The translations under genes and the position numbers were made by a program. A DNA stretch of 64,000 nucleotides, taken from Candidatus Muiribacterium halophilum (GTDB lineage: Bacteria; Muiribacteriota; Muiribacteriia; Muiribacteriales; Muiribacteriaceae). Shown here piece after piece: positions 16,824-25,410 of this stretch (position 1 is its first letter; each line of letters starts with the position of its first letter). Under the pieces are notes generated by a model. That model saw nothing but the letters and a program-made list of their open reading frames with translations, did not search any database and had not been told where the DNA came from. The DNA lies in assembly GCA_023228995.1 (NCBI GenBank), contig JALOAD010000015.1:4320-68319 (forward strand), read 5' to 3'.

Positions 16824-18815
16824 TTACTCTCCAAATACAAGGAATCTTTCAATGATATTATTGTCAGTTATTTTCTTTTTACCAGTACCATCAGAGTCCA
16901 TTACCCATATTTCATCATTGCCTTCTCTGTCAGAAACAAAAAATACTTTTGTACCATCTGTTGAAAAACATGGATATCTATTATCATAACTATCATCTGT
17001 TAATTTTATCACTATACCTGTAATAAGTTCAAGCTTATAAATATTTCCTTTTCCACCACTTCCTTTTCTGAAAAAGACAAGGTATTTCCCATCTTTTGAA
17101 AACTTTGGATAATAATCATCTTTACCGCTTGACACATTATGCGGAATTAAATTTAAAGCATTTACTATTTTTCCGTATTCATCAAGATCAGCAACATAAA
17201 GTTCGTATTCTGCTATTGAATTTCTATTTGACACAAAAGCAATCTTTCTAGTATCAGCAGTTATGATAACATCAGGAAACTTTATACTTTTACCTTCAAA
17301 CGATAATTCTTCTCTTTTTTCTGAACCTGAAGATGACATTGAATAGAGTGAATTTCCATAAATATAATAAACTCTTCCTTCCTGACTCTCAACAGGATAA
17401 AATTCATCTCGATTTATAAACTCAGAATTTTCAGTCTGAGTTATTCTCACTTTATTTGCTCCATTCTTATCCATAACATAAAGGTCATAATTACCAGAAC
17501 TATCTTTATCTGATGCAAAAAACACACCAGAATAATCTGCTGTAGTTTCTGGACAAGTAGATACATAAGAACTTTCAGTTAACATTGTTGTAGCACCTGA
17601 CTGAGTATTTAATCTGTATATTACACTATCTCCTTCATAATATAAAAATCCATCAGCTACTCCACCAACAGTATCTCCGACTCCAGGATCATCTCCACCA
17701 CCTTCTCCAGCATCTATATTTATCCTCGCAGCAATACTAACACTTTTTGTATCACTAGCAAAAAAATCAAAAACATAACTATTTCCTGTTATTGGCATAA
17801 AAGTCATTTTAGAAATCGGATTTTGACCGGTTAAATCTTCTGAAATATTCATTATGACATCTGGACCAGATACTTGTTCCCATGAATAAGTTAATCTTGT
17901 ACCAGTTGTAAGATCATAATCTATTCCATATCCTTCTATTGTAACATTACTACCACCGGCAACTTTAATATAACCATCATTTACACCATCATTTTCTTTA
18001 ATATAAGCAACTGGCCTAAAATTAGTATGAGTAATATCTGTAGAAACATAAACATTAAAACTATCCATACCAATTCCACCCATATTATCAACCATTTTAA
18101 TATTTACTTTATGAATTCCAGGAGTATTGAAATAATCTTTTCTATTTGAACATACATATCTTGTTTTAAAAACATCATGTAAATCCCAAATCATATCATT
18201 GTTAAAATCAAGATAAACATCAGTAATCTTTCCATTCATATCAGGATCATAACTTTTTTCTGTATATATTTTTATATAATCATTTGAATAAGTGTAAGTA
18301 TAAACATCAGGTCCAGCATCTACAATAGGAAATCTATTTTTTATTGTTGTTCTATCCTGAGAATCTATTTCTATAACTTCATTTTTTGCATCACCAAATA
18401 ATTTAATTCTATAAAGTTTCACATCATTTTCACGAAAATTAAGGTATAATCTGCCATATTCATAAGTTAAAGTATTATTTTTGAATGTAATTGCCCTGAA
18501 TCCAAGAATATTTCTATCTGAAGTTTCTATTTTAAAATAACCTGAAGAATCGGTAACTGTACTTATTGAAGTCCCGTCAACAACTACTTTTACACCCGCT
18601 AACGGAGTTTCACCACTAACTGGTGCTATTGAACTGCTTTTTAAAACAGGAGAACTGTTCAAAGAAGAACTTTTAAATGCATAACCTTCAATTTTTGAGT
18701 AAAAAGTAGCTGAACTCATAACTGAAAAATCATCTTTACCGCTTGAATCGCAACCAGTAAGAACAAAAAATAATAATGCTATAATCAAAATGCTATATAA
18801 AAAAAAATTACGCAT
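16824..18815 (-). CDS. lipoprotein with carboxypeptidase-regulatory-like, PKD-like and TolB-type beta-propeller regions
   Basis: The 663-residue protein begins with a lipoprotein signal ending in VLTGC. It then has a beta-sandwich segment (GVKVVVDGTSISTVTDSSGYF), a PKD-like region near residue 165 (DAGPDVYTY, SYDPDMNGKI), a Gly/Asp-rich linker near 370 and C-terminal TolB/WD40-type propeller repeats (YDLYVMDKNG, YELYVADLDE, EIWVMDSDGTG). It should be anchored at the cell envelope and bind proteins or glycans rather than catalyse. Being first in an operon with two STAS proteins is odd and may link envelope state to regulation. A strong GGGGGA precedes the ATG. Confidence 0.8.
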   Translation of the reverse strand: MRNFFLYSILIIALLFFVLTGCDSSGKDDFSVMSSATFYSKIEGYAFKSSSLNSSPVLKSSSIAPVSGETPLAGVKVVVDGTSISTVTDSSGYFKIETSDRNILGFRAITFKNNTLTYEYGRLYLNFRENDVKLYRIKLFGDAKNEVIEIDSQDRTTIKNRFPIVDAGPDVYTYTYSNDYIKIYTEKSYDPDMNGKITDVYLDFNNDMIWDLHDVFKTRYVCSNRKDYFNTPGIHKVNIKMVDNMGGIGMDSFNVYVSTDITHTNFRPVAYIKENDGVNDGYIKVAGGSNVTIEGYGIDYDLTTGTRLTYSWEQVSGPDVIMNISEDLTGQNPISKMTFMPITGNSYVFDFFASDTKSVSIAARINIDAGEGGGDDPGVGDTVGGVADGFLYYEGDSVIYRLNTQSGATTMLTESSYVSTCPETTADYSGVFFASDKDSSGNYDLYVMDKNGANKVRITQTENSEFINRDEFYPVESQEGRVYYIYGNSLYSMSSSGSEKREELSFEGKSIKFPDVIITADTRKIAFVSNRNSIAEYELYVADLDEYGKIVNALNLIPHNVSSGKDDYYPKFSKDGKYLVFFRKGSGGKGNIYKLELITGIVIKLTDDSYDNRYPCFSTDGTKVFFVSDREGNDEIWVMDSDGTGKKKITDNNIIERFLVFGE

Positions 18816-18883
18816 AAATCCCCCAATATTTTTATTATATATATCGGAAAATCAGGAGATTAATTTAAAAAAACAAGAATTAT

Positions 18884-18971
18884 AGAAAAAACTGTGAAGC
18901 TGTGACAGATAAAGCGTGACATGTCACTTTGTGACATTAGTGACAAAAACAAAGTCATGCCGGGATGACAG
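18884..18971 (+). repeat. dispersed repeat module 1, copy A
   Basis: These 88 bases match 51575-51662 on the same strand with two mismatches. The module contains the perfect 12-base palindrome GTGACATGTCAC and ends in the imperfect palindrome GTCATGCCGGGATGAC, a REP-like hairpin unit. Confidence 0.85.
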
Positions 18972-19080
18972 GTTTTTAATTTCCAATGTCGAATGTTGAA
19001 TGTCGAATTTTTAGAGGCGTTAGAAAATTTTCAATTAAAATAAAGTATGAAGGATTTTCTATAAACAAAAGCAAAAAAAA

Positions 19081-19200
19081 ATCTACTCGGTAACTTGAGT
19101 GAACGTTGCGAAGCATATAATATACGGATGTATTATAAGTGAACGAAGGTAAAGAGATATTTTATATGGATGTAAAATATCGAATGGTACCGAATGATTA
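19081..19200 (+). repeat. paired-hairpin repeat module, copy A
   Basis: Two adjacent hairpins with similar loops are visible: TATAATA/TATTATA around TACGGATG (about 19116-19136), and GATATTTTA/TAAAATATC around TATGGATG (19156-19181). An outer complementary pair CGGTA/TACCG encloses both. The first hairpin recurs at 51215-51236; in that copy the second arm is replaced by an inverted-repeat element. Confidence 0.7.
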
Positions 19201-19371
19201 TTTTTTTGCGTTATTGTAATGAAAAAAATCAAAAACAGATCCCGGCTCAGAGTCATGCCGGGATGACAGGTTTTTCCCATTTCCCAGTTTCATCCCGGTT
19301 TTATCCCTTCACTCTCTCGCTCTCACTCTCAACTCTTTAACCTTCTTTTAACCCTTTAACCTTCTTTATAT

Positions 19372-21030
19372 TCACTTAACTTCCCCTGGTGTTGGTGAAT
19401 CATTAACAACCCAGTCATTAAGTGAGTTTGTATCAATAAATTCTATTTTTTCAGAAGAACCAAAACCTGTTTTATTATATCTTCTCATTATACTAAAATT
19501 ACCAGAAGGAACTGCTGTAGAATCAACACATTCTCTTTCATTCGGAGAATTCCACTCTTTTAAATTATAAACTACTCTTACATCTTCTTCTTCTCCAGGA
19601 GAAAAACTGCCATCATGATTTGACCAACAAACAGCATCAAGTATTTTTCCGCTACCTTTTGCTTTAAAAATAATTTGCTCATCAGTTGATACAAACGCAG
19701 TTTTTTCTGCAAAAACATAAAGTTTTTTATTATCAGCTTTTTTAAAGTCTTTATACCAACCCTGTGCTACTACAATAAAATCACCAGTCTTTACAATTGT
19801 ATCGTCTCCAAACATCTTAACAAGACCATCGTCTTCAATGTAATATCCGCCAATATCTATACCATTACCATTATTTGCATCGTCAGCACAATATATTTCT
19901 ACCCAATCACCACTTGGATCGTTAAAAACAACTTCAGATATATAAAATGTAGGTTCTTTAATATCAATTTGAGGAATTTCAACAACACTTCCATTTTCAG
20001 AATCAAATCCATCACCATAACATTTAGCAACTTCATAATAATATTTCATTGCTATTTCATTATTATTTTTTAACACAACAGTACTTTCATCATTTACTTT
20101 ACCAGCAGCTGATGTCCAGTTATAAGAACCTGTTATTACAGTAGGATCACTATTTGTATTAGGATCTATAACCATAAATTTATGATGAAGAAAACCTTTA
20201 TTAGTGTCTTTTTTTACATTAAGTCCAGCTTCTTTCATTGGCTTATAAGAGCTATAGCTAGAATTACCCTGGAAAGCATCAAAAACACCATATACTTTGA
20301 CACCACGATTTCTTTTATCAATTATAGCATTCATTATATCTTCATCAGTAAACGTAAATATACAAAAATAAATACTATGATGTGCATTTTGTATTTCATT
20401 AATAATAACGGATTTTACATCCTGTTTAGGAGAAAAATAGTTTTTAACCTTAGTATCATCAACAATTATTTCAGGATGATCATAAGCTTCTTTTTTTATG
20501 CTAAATTTACCTTCATCAAACATTTGTTCGAATTCTTTTTTGTATATTTTTGCCATAATTGGAGAATCAAATTTAAGAGCATTATTATTATTTGAATAAG
20601 TACCTTTAACAGTAACATTATAAGAACCCATCCAAACATATCTATCATCAATTATTACAAATTTGTTATGGCATTGTCCTCTATCGATTCCATCACCCAT
20701 TTTATCTGTCATTATTTTAATACCAGCATTTTTAATTGGTTCAAAAACTTCTTTATATTTATCTGTTTGAAAATAATGATCTTCGGTAATAAGTTTTACT
20801 TTTGACGAACCTAGTCTTTCTGATCCTCTAACAAGCGCATTTACAATATCCATATTACCCATTTGATATAAATGTGCATAAATATAATACTCTGCACTAT
20901 CTATAAGCTTTATAAGTTCAACATCAATTCCTCCACTTTCTGGCGGATTATTAAAATAACTATTTATCTTTGCAGCAAAAGTAAATACCACACATAATAT
21001 TATTACTAAGATTACCATGCTTTTTTTCAT
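19372..21030 (-). CDS. secreted phospholipase D-like protein with lamin-tail domain
   Basis: The 552-residue protein has a signal peptide (MKKSMVILVIILCVVFTFAA) and two PLD catalytic motifs: HNKFVIIDD at residue 121 and HHKFMVIDP at residue 282, each followed by GSYN. The pair forms one active site for a phosphodiester substrate, either lipid or nucleic acid. The C-terminal third (about 365-500; YISEVVFNDPSGDWVEIYC) looks like a lamin-tail domain, common on secreted nucleases and adhesins. I favour an extracellular nuclease but cannot exclude phospholipase. It has its own promoter at 21066-21094 although it follows the alkaline-phosphatase-like gene. Confidence 0.85.
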   Translation of the reverse strand: MKKSMVILVIILCVVFTFAAKINSYFNNPPESGGIDVELIKLIDSAEYYIYAHLYQMGNMDIVNALVRGSERLGSSKVKLITEDHYFQTDKYKEVFEPIKNAGIKIMTDKMGDGIDRGQCHNKFVIIDDRYVWMGSYNVTVKGTYSNNNNALKFDSPIMAKIYKKEFEQMFDEGKFSIKKEAYDHPEIIVDDTKVKNYFSPKQDVKSVIINEIQNAHHSIYFCIFTFTDEDIMNAIIDKRNRGVKVYGVFDAFQGNSSYSSYKPMKEAGLNVKKDTNKGFLHHKFMVIDPNTNSDPTVITGSYNWTSAAGKVNDESTVVLKNNNEIAMKYYYEVAKCYGDGFDSENGSVVEIPQIDIKEPTFYISEVVFNDPSGDWVEIYCADDANNGNGIDIGGYYIEDDGLVKMFGDDTIVKTGDFIVVAQGWYKDFKKADNKKLYVFAEKTAFVSTDEQIIFKAKGSGKILDAVCWSNHDGSFSPGEEEDVRVVYNLKEWNSPNERECVDSTAVPSGNFSIMRRYNKTGFGSSEKIEFIDTNSLNDWVVNDSPTPGEVK

Positions 21031-21065
21031 ATATATACTCCTTTACTACTATACTAATTTCTTTA

Positions 21066-21094
21066 ATTATAAGAGGGATTCTTCAGAGTTTCAA
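21066..21094 (-). promoter_or_regulatory. sigma-70-type promoter of the phospholipase D-like gene
   Basis: The minus strand has TTGAAA (21089-21094), a 17-base spacer and TATAAT (21066-21071), 11 of 12 consensus bases. The ATG at 21030 is preceded by AAGGAG. The promoter lies between two co-directional genes, so the PLD gene can be expressed apart from the nusA operon. Confidence 0.7.
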
Positions 21095-21103
21095 CAAGTA
21101 TTT

Positions 21104-22423
21104 TTAATTTATACCGGAAAGCTTGAGAATTATGCTTCCAATATCTGTATTATCATGAAACCCTCTGAAAAATTCAGAATGTTTTCCCATAGCCCAAACA
21201 GGAGTAACTGTAGAAGTTCTTCTATTATACATTTCAGGCGAAAGAGTGTTTATACCAGCTCTTTTACATAATACATTTGATACTGTTCTTCTAAAATGTT
21301 TTGTATTCATTGAACTTTGAACTAAATTATATTCACTTTTTGACAAATTTACGCCAGAATATACAGCAACTATCTCCTCTGCATTTGTTCCGGCAGAATT
21401 TATCTTTGAAGTCATATCAAGTATAGATACTTTTAATGTATCAAATACAATAGGATTAAAATCAGCTGTTACGTATAAACCACCACAATCAAAACCAGAA
21501 AGTATCAAAAATAGAGTGTTTTCATCTTTTTTTATAAATTCTTCAACCATGCCTGTAATTCTATCAATTTGTGCAATTTCCTCAACAGAAGATTTTACAT
21601 CAAAATCATCAAGAGTTCGATAAAGATTACTGTTTTCTATAAGAAGAAAAAATCCATTTTTAGATTCAGCTAACATATCAAGAGATTTTTTTACCATTTC
21701 AGAAAGCGATATATTACTATCTTTTCTATCAATTTCATAAGGAAGATTTTCTTCTGCAAATACTCCAAGCATTTTTTCAGAAAAAGAGAAGTTTCTTAAA
21801 CCATCTTTTGAATTAATAAATCTATATCCAAGTCTCTGAGCTTCTTCAATATAATTTTTCTGATCTGTTCTAACTCCACCTTCAGCTTGAGGAATAAAAA
21901 CTCTTTCTCCACCGCACATTATAATATCTATATTTCTTTTAAATAAAAAATCAATTATATTATTGATATCTTCAGATGAATCAGCATGAGAATAAAATGG
22001 TGCTAATGCTTCAGAAGATATTCTACCATCAGTTACTATTGCTGTCTTTCTATCTATAACACCCATTCTTTCAAAAAGATTACTTTTAACCTTTCCATTT
22101 GGAAGAACTGATACTTTTCCATTATCTGTCTTAAAACCTGTTGACAAAGCTGTTGAATTTGCAGCCGAGTCGGAAACCCAAAAATCTGCACTGTGATTTG
22201 TCATATAGCCAGTATTATCTATTTTATCAATATTAAGAGAACCATAAGGACCTGCTTTAAAAATTCTTGCTATGGTCTTGTTATTAAGACTTAAACCATC
22301 GGCTAGAAGAACTATTATATTTTTTACCGGTGTTATGGTCGATACTTTATTTTCTATTTCTGTATCTATTGCAAATATTACAAAACTATAAATAACAATA
22401 AAGCAAATTATAAGTTTTTTCAT
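21104..22423 (-). CDS. alkaline phosphatase-like protein, secreted, with altered metal site
   Basis: From ATG 22423 the protein has 439 residues and a signal peptide (MKKLIICFIVIYSFVIFAID). The alkaline phosphatase core is clear: LLADGLSLNN with the first Asp (residue 42) and DSAANSTALSTGFKT with the nucleophile Ser86. Yet the expected metal-binding stretch after the central Glu reads ENSNLYRTLDDFD instead of a DxxxH pattern, and the DH-containing segment before two glycines reads SGFDCGG. It may be a divergent or weak enzyme. GGAG precedes ATG 22423, which overlaps the ribF stop (ATGA); the upstream ATG at 22435 lies inside ribF. Confidence 0.75.
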   Translation of the reverse strand: MKKLIICFIVIYSFVIFAIDTEIENKVSTITPVKNIIVLLADGLSLNNKTIARIFKAGPYGSLNIDKIDNTGYMTNHSADFWVSDSAANSTALSTGFKTDNGKVSVLPNGKVKSNLFERMGVIDRKTAIVTDGRISSEALAPFYSHADSSEDINNIIDFLFKRNIDIIMCGGERVFIPQAEGGVRTDQKNYIEEAQRLGYRFINSKDGLRNFSFSEKMLGVFAEENLPYEIDRKDSNISLSEMVKKSLDMLAESKNGFFLLIENSNLYRTLDDFDVKSSVEEIAQIDRITGMVEEFIKKDENTLFLILSGFDCGGLYVTADFNPIVFDTLKVSILDMTSKINSAGTNAEEIVAVYSGVNLSKSEYNLVQSSMNTKHFRRTVSNVLCKRAGINTLSPEMYNRRTSTVTPVWAMGKHSEFFRGFHDNTDIGSIILKLSGIN

Positions 22424-23346
22424 GTATTCTCCCAATTTGTTATTATTTTTTTTGCATTTTCAATATCTTTCATCATATTAATTCTTAATTCATTAAGGTC
22501 TTCAAATTTCCTTTCTTCTCTTAAAAACTCAAGAAATTCTACTTTTATTTTTTTATTATACATATTTTCAAGTTTTTTATCAAAAACATAAGTTTCAATC
22601 TTATCATCTTTTTCAAAATTTATAGTAGGTGCTCCGCCAATATTAGTTATACTTGAATAAATCTCATTATCAATATGAGTTTTTGTAATATAAACTCCTG
22701 GAAAAGGTACCAGTTTTCCACTTTGATTGTTTTCAATATTTAATGTAGGAACTCCAAGCTGATTGCCTAGCATATTGCCTTTTTTAACAATTCCCTGAAC
22801 AAAGTAATTATAACCTAGAAAAAGATTTGCATGTTTTATATTATGTTCTCTAAGATATTGTCTTATTTTTGATGAAGATATTCGATTTCCATTAATCTCA
22901 ACTGGTTTTATTATAATTGCATTTTCTTTAAAATAATCTAAAATATCTTCAGCTTGACCTTTTCTTTGATAACCAAAATTAAAATTTTCACCGACAATTA
23001 TTCTTTTAGGATTATAATTTTTTATTAAAAAAAGAATAAATTCCTTTTTATCCATATTTTTAAAATAATCATCAAAAAAAGGAGATATAATATAATCAAC
23101 ACCAGCATTTTCAATTATTTCAAGTTTTTCATCTGGTTCAGTAATATAATAAGTTTTAAGTTTATTTATATAAATAAGAGGATGATTATAAAAAGAAAAA
23201 ACAACTGAAGGTATATTATCAGCTTTTGAAAGCTCTATAAGTTTGTTTAAAAGAAATCTATGTCCTTTATGAACTCCATCAAAATTTCCAATTGCTATAT
23301 TACATTCTTTAAATAAATTTTGTTTTATATTTTTTAAAATACTCAT
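22420..23346 (-). CDS. ribF: bifunctional riboflavin kinase / FAD synthetase
   Basis: The 308-residue protein has the nucleotidyltransferase domain first (GNFDGVHKGHR near residue 20, GENFNFGYQRKG near 118, SSKIRQYL near 155) and the flavokinase domain at about 185-305 (GNMLGNQLGVPTLNI, FPGVYITK). It phosphorylates riboflavin to FMN and adenylates FMN to FAD. It overlaps truB by four bases; truB-ribF downstream of nusA-infB-rbfA is a common bacterial order. No unusual residues were noticed. Confidence 0.95.
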   Translation of the reverse strand: MSILKNIKQNLFKECNIAIGNFDGVHKGHRFLLNKLIELSKADNIPSVVFSFYNHPLIYINKLKTYYITEPDEKLEIIENAGVDYIISPFFDDYFKNMDKKEFILFLIKNYNPKRIIVGENFNFGYQRKGQAEDILDYFKENAIIIKPVEINGNRISSSKIRQYLREHNIKHANLFLGYNYFVQGIVKKGNMLGNQLGVPTLNIENNQSGKLVPFPGVYITKTHIDNEIYSSITNIGGAPTINFEKDDKIETYVFDKKLENMYNKKIKVEFLEFLREERKFEDLNELRINMMKDIENAKKIITNWENT

Positions 23347-24209
23347 ATAAGCATTATATCCGGCTTTAAAAACTCTCCCTCAGTTTTATATATTGCAAGT
23401 AATCTACCAGTTCCTATCTCTAATATTTTTATTTTTTCATCATTATTGAATTTTTCTTTATTTCTTATAAAAACACCATTACTTAATCTCTCTGTATCAG
23501 AATAATATAAACATGGAAGATCAATATATTTTGAAGGGTCAATAATATTATTTTTTATATCTTCAATAGTATTAATATTTTGAAGTTCTTTTGAATCATC
23601 AATTAAAAAATCACCAGTACTTGTTCTTGTAAGAGCTGAAAGACAGCTTGGAATATTAAAATGTTCTCCTATATCTCTTGCAATACTTCTTATATAAGTA
23701 CCTTTTGAACATTCAACTTCAATTATTATATCAGGGGATAAAGTATCAATAAGTTTTATAGAATAAATATGTACTTTAACAGGTTTAAGTTTTGGTTTTA
23801 ATCCGCTTCTTTGAAGTTCATAAGCTCTTTTTCCGTTTATTTTTTTAGCAGATATGTCAGGAGGAAGTTGCATTATACTACCTGTTATGCTTTTTAGATA
23901 TTTTTTTATACTCTGATTATCAGGAAATACAAAATCTTCTTTAACTTCAAATTTTTCTCCTGTAATATCAAGTGAATCTGTGGAAAAACCAAAAGTAATC
24001 CTACCAATATAACTTTTTTTTCCTGTCATAAAAAAATCAGCTAATTTTGTAGTCTTCCCTAACATTACAAGCAAAACACCTTTTGCCATAGGATCAAGCG
24101 TACCAAGATATCCAATTTTAAATTTTTTTGGAAGAATTTTTTTAAGTTTTCTAATAACATCAAATGAACTTATTCCACGAGGTTTATTTATATTAAGAAG
24201 TCCAAACAT
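23343..24209 (-). CDS. truB: tRNA pseudouridine-55 synthase
   Basis: The 288-residue protein begins MFGLLNINKPRGISSFDVI and carries GYLGTLDPMAKGVLLV with the catalytic Asp near residue 41, KKINGKRAYELQR near 123 and CSKGTYIRSIARDIG near 172, all TruB hallmarks. It makes pseudouridine at position 55 of tRNA. The C-terminal part is short, like most bacterial TruB lacking a full PUA domain. It follows the SpoIIE-type gene by one base and overlaps ribF. Confidence 0.95.
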   Translation of the reverse strand: MFGLLNINKPRGISSFDVIRKLKKILPKKFKIGYLGTLDPMAKGVLLVMLGKTTKLADFFMTGKKSYIGRITFGFSTDSLDITGEKFEVKEDFVFPDNQSIKKYLKSITGSIMQLPPDISAKKINGKRAYELQRSGLKPKLKPVKVHIYSIKLIDTLSPDIIIEVECSKGTYIRSIARDIGEHFNIPSCLSALTRTSTGDFLIDDSKELQNINTIEDIKNNIIDPSKYIDLPCLYYSDTERLSNGVFIRNKEKFNNDEKIKILEIGTGRLLAIYKTEGEFLKPDIMLI

Positions 24210-24210
24210 T

Positions 24211-25410
24211 TTAAAATTTCATAACGACAAGAGAAACATCATCGTCAATATCCTTTTTTCTGAAATCATAATATTCTTCAAAAATTTTTTCCATTATAAA
24301 TTCAGGTTCAAGCTTTGTATGAGATACAACTACATTTTCAAATCTTTCTTTTTCATTAATATAATTATCTCTGCTTGAATTATACTCAATTGCTCCATCT
24401 GAATATAAAACAAGAACATCACCCTCTTTCCAATTACATTTTTCAACAGTAAATTCCTCATTATTAAACGAACCAAGGAAAATACCGCCAGACTTAAGAT
24501 TATTAACCTTTTTATCACTTATTAAAAAAGGATAATTATGTCCAGCATTCACATACTGTATTTCTCTTTTTTTTGTATTAAATATTCCTGTAAATAATGT
24601 AATAAAAGTTGTTTCATTACCAATTTCTTTATAAAGCATTTTATTAAGGTCTTTTACAAAATCACTTACTTTAAAATCTATTCCTCTATCTAAATATGCA
24701 CTTATAAGAGAATGTACAATAACCATTGTCATAGAAGCATAAATACCTTTACCTGATACATCTCCTATACAAAACATAAAATTATCATTGTCAATAGGAA
24801 AAATCTTAAAATAATCTCCACCAACTTCAAATGCAGTTCTATAAAAAGAATACATCTTTATATTTTTATAATTATCAAGAGAACACACTATTTTTTCTTG
24901 AAATTTTCTCGCTAGATCCATTTCTCTACTAATTTTTTCCATTTGAACTATATTTTTATGAAATCTGATATTTTCAATAGCATGACCAATTTGAGTAGAA
25001 AGAATTTCCATAAGATTTTTTTCATTTTCAGTAAACGGCTGTTTATTATTTCTTTCTGTAACATTAATTATTCCAAGTGCTCTATTATCATTTATAATAG
25101 GAACACACATAAAATTTCTTTCTTGATCTATTACCGAACATAATGAATTAAGTACTTTTTGAGTAACCGAACCAGCTTTTTTAATCTTTTCATTTTCAAT
25201 AAAACCAGATGTATCAAAACCTTTTCCAAGCTTTATAAAAGGGATATTTTTATCATCGAGTAAAACTATAGAACATCTTGAACAATTCATTATTTTAAGA
25301 ATTTTTTCTATTACTATACGAAGAAGTGCATCAAAATTAAATACAGTAGCAACTGACGCACTTATTTCCTGTAAAAATTTAAGTCTATCAAGTTCATTAT
25401 TATCTGCCAT
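24211..25410 (-). CDS. GAF domain SpoIIE-family protein phosphatase inside the translation operon
   Basis: The 399-residue protein has a GAF-like domain (about 10-150), a coiled linker (about 155-175) and a SpoIIE/RsbU PP2C domain (about 185-399) with EVGGDYFKI, IGDVSGKGIYASM, VLYSDGAIEY and DDDVSLVV, covering the metal-binding Asp residues. It lacks the ATPase domain of its larger paralogue at 8517-10718. It would dephosphorylate a STAS protein in response to a ligand sensed by GAF. Its placement between nrnA and truB, with overlaps of 11 bases and a gap of one base, ties a regulatory phosphatase to translation genes. Confidence 0.9.
   Translation of the reverse strand: MADNNELDRLKFLQEISASVATVFNFDALLRIVIEKILKIMNCSRCSIVLLDDKNIPFIKLGKGFDTSGFIENEKIKKAGSVTQKVLNSLCSVIDQERNFMCVPIINDNRALGIINVTERNNKQPFTENEKNLMEILSTQIGHAIENIRFHKNIVQMEKISREMDLARKFQEKIVCSLDNYKNIKMYSFYRTAFEVGGDYFKIFPIDNDNFMFCIGDVSGKGIYASMTMVIVHSLISAYLDRGIDFKVSDFVKDLNKMLYKEIGNETTFITLFTGIFNTKKREIQYVNAGHNYPFLISDKKVNNLKSGGIFLGSFNNEEFTVEKCNWKEGDVLVLYSDGAIEYNSSRDNYINEKERFENVVVSHTKLEPEFIMEKIFEEYYDFRKKDIDDDVSLVVMKF

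Larger units (their letters stand above)
18816..19371. repeat. repeat-filled spacer: copy A of a modular dispersed repeat
   Basis: I see no gene in these 556 bases. They hold an 88-base module (18884-18971) repeated at 51575-51662 with two differences, including the palindrome GTGACATGTCAC and GTCATGCCGGGATGAC. After that come a TTTTTAATTTCCAATGTCGAA tract also found at 51549-51569, a paired-hairpin module (about 19074-19269) shared with 51173-51491, and CT-rich and TTTAACC short repeats up to the next gene. The left edge must hold the promoter of the lipoprotein gene; TATAAT-like sequence is present at about 18834-18839 without a clear -35. Confidence 0.8.
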
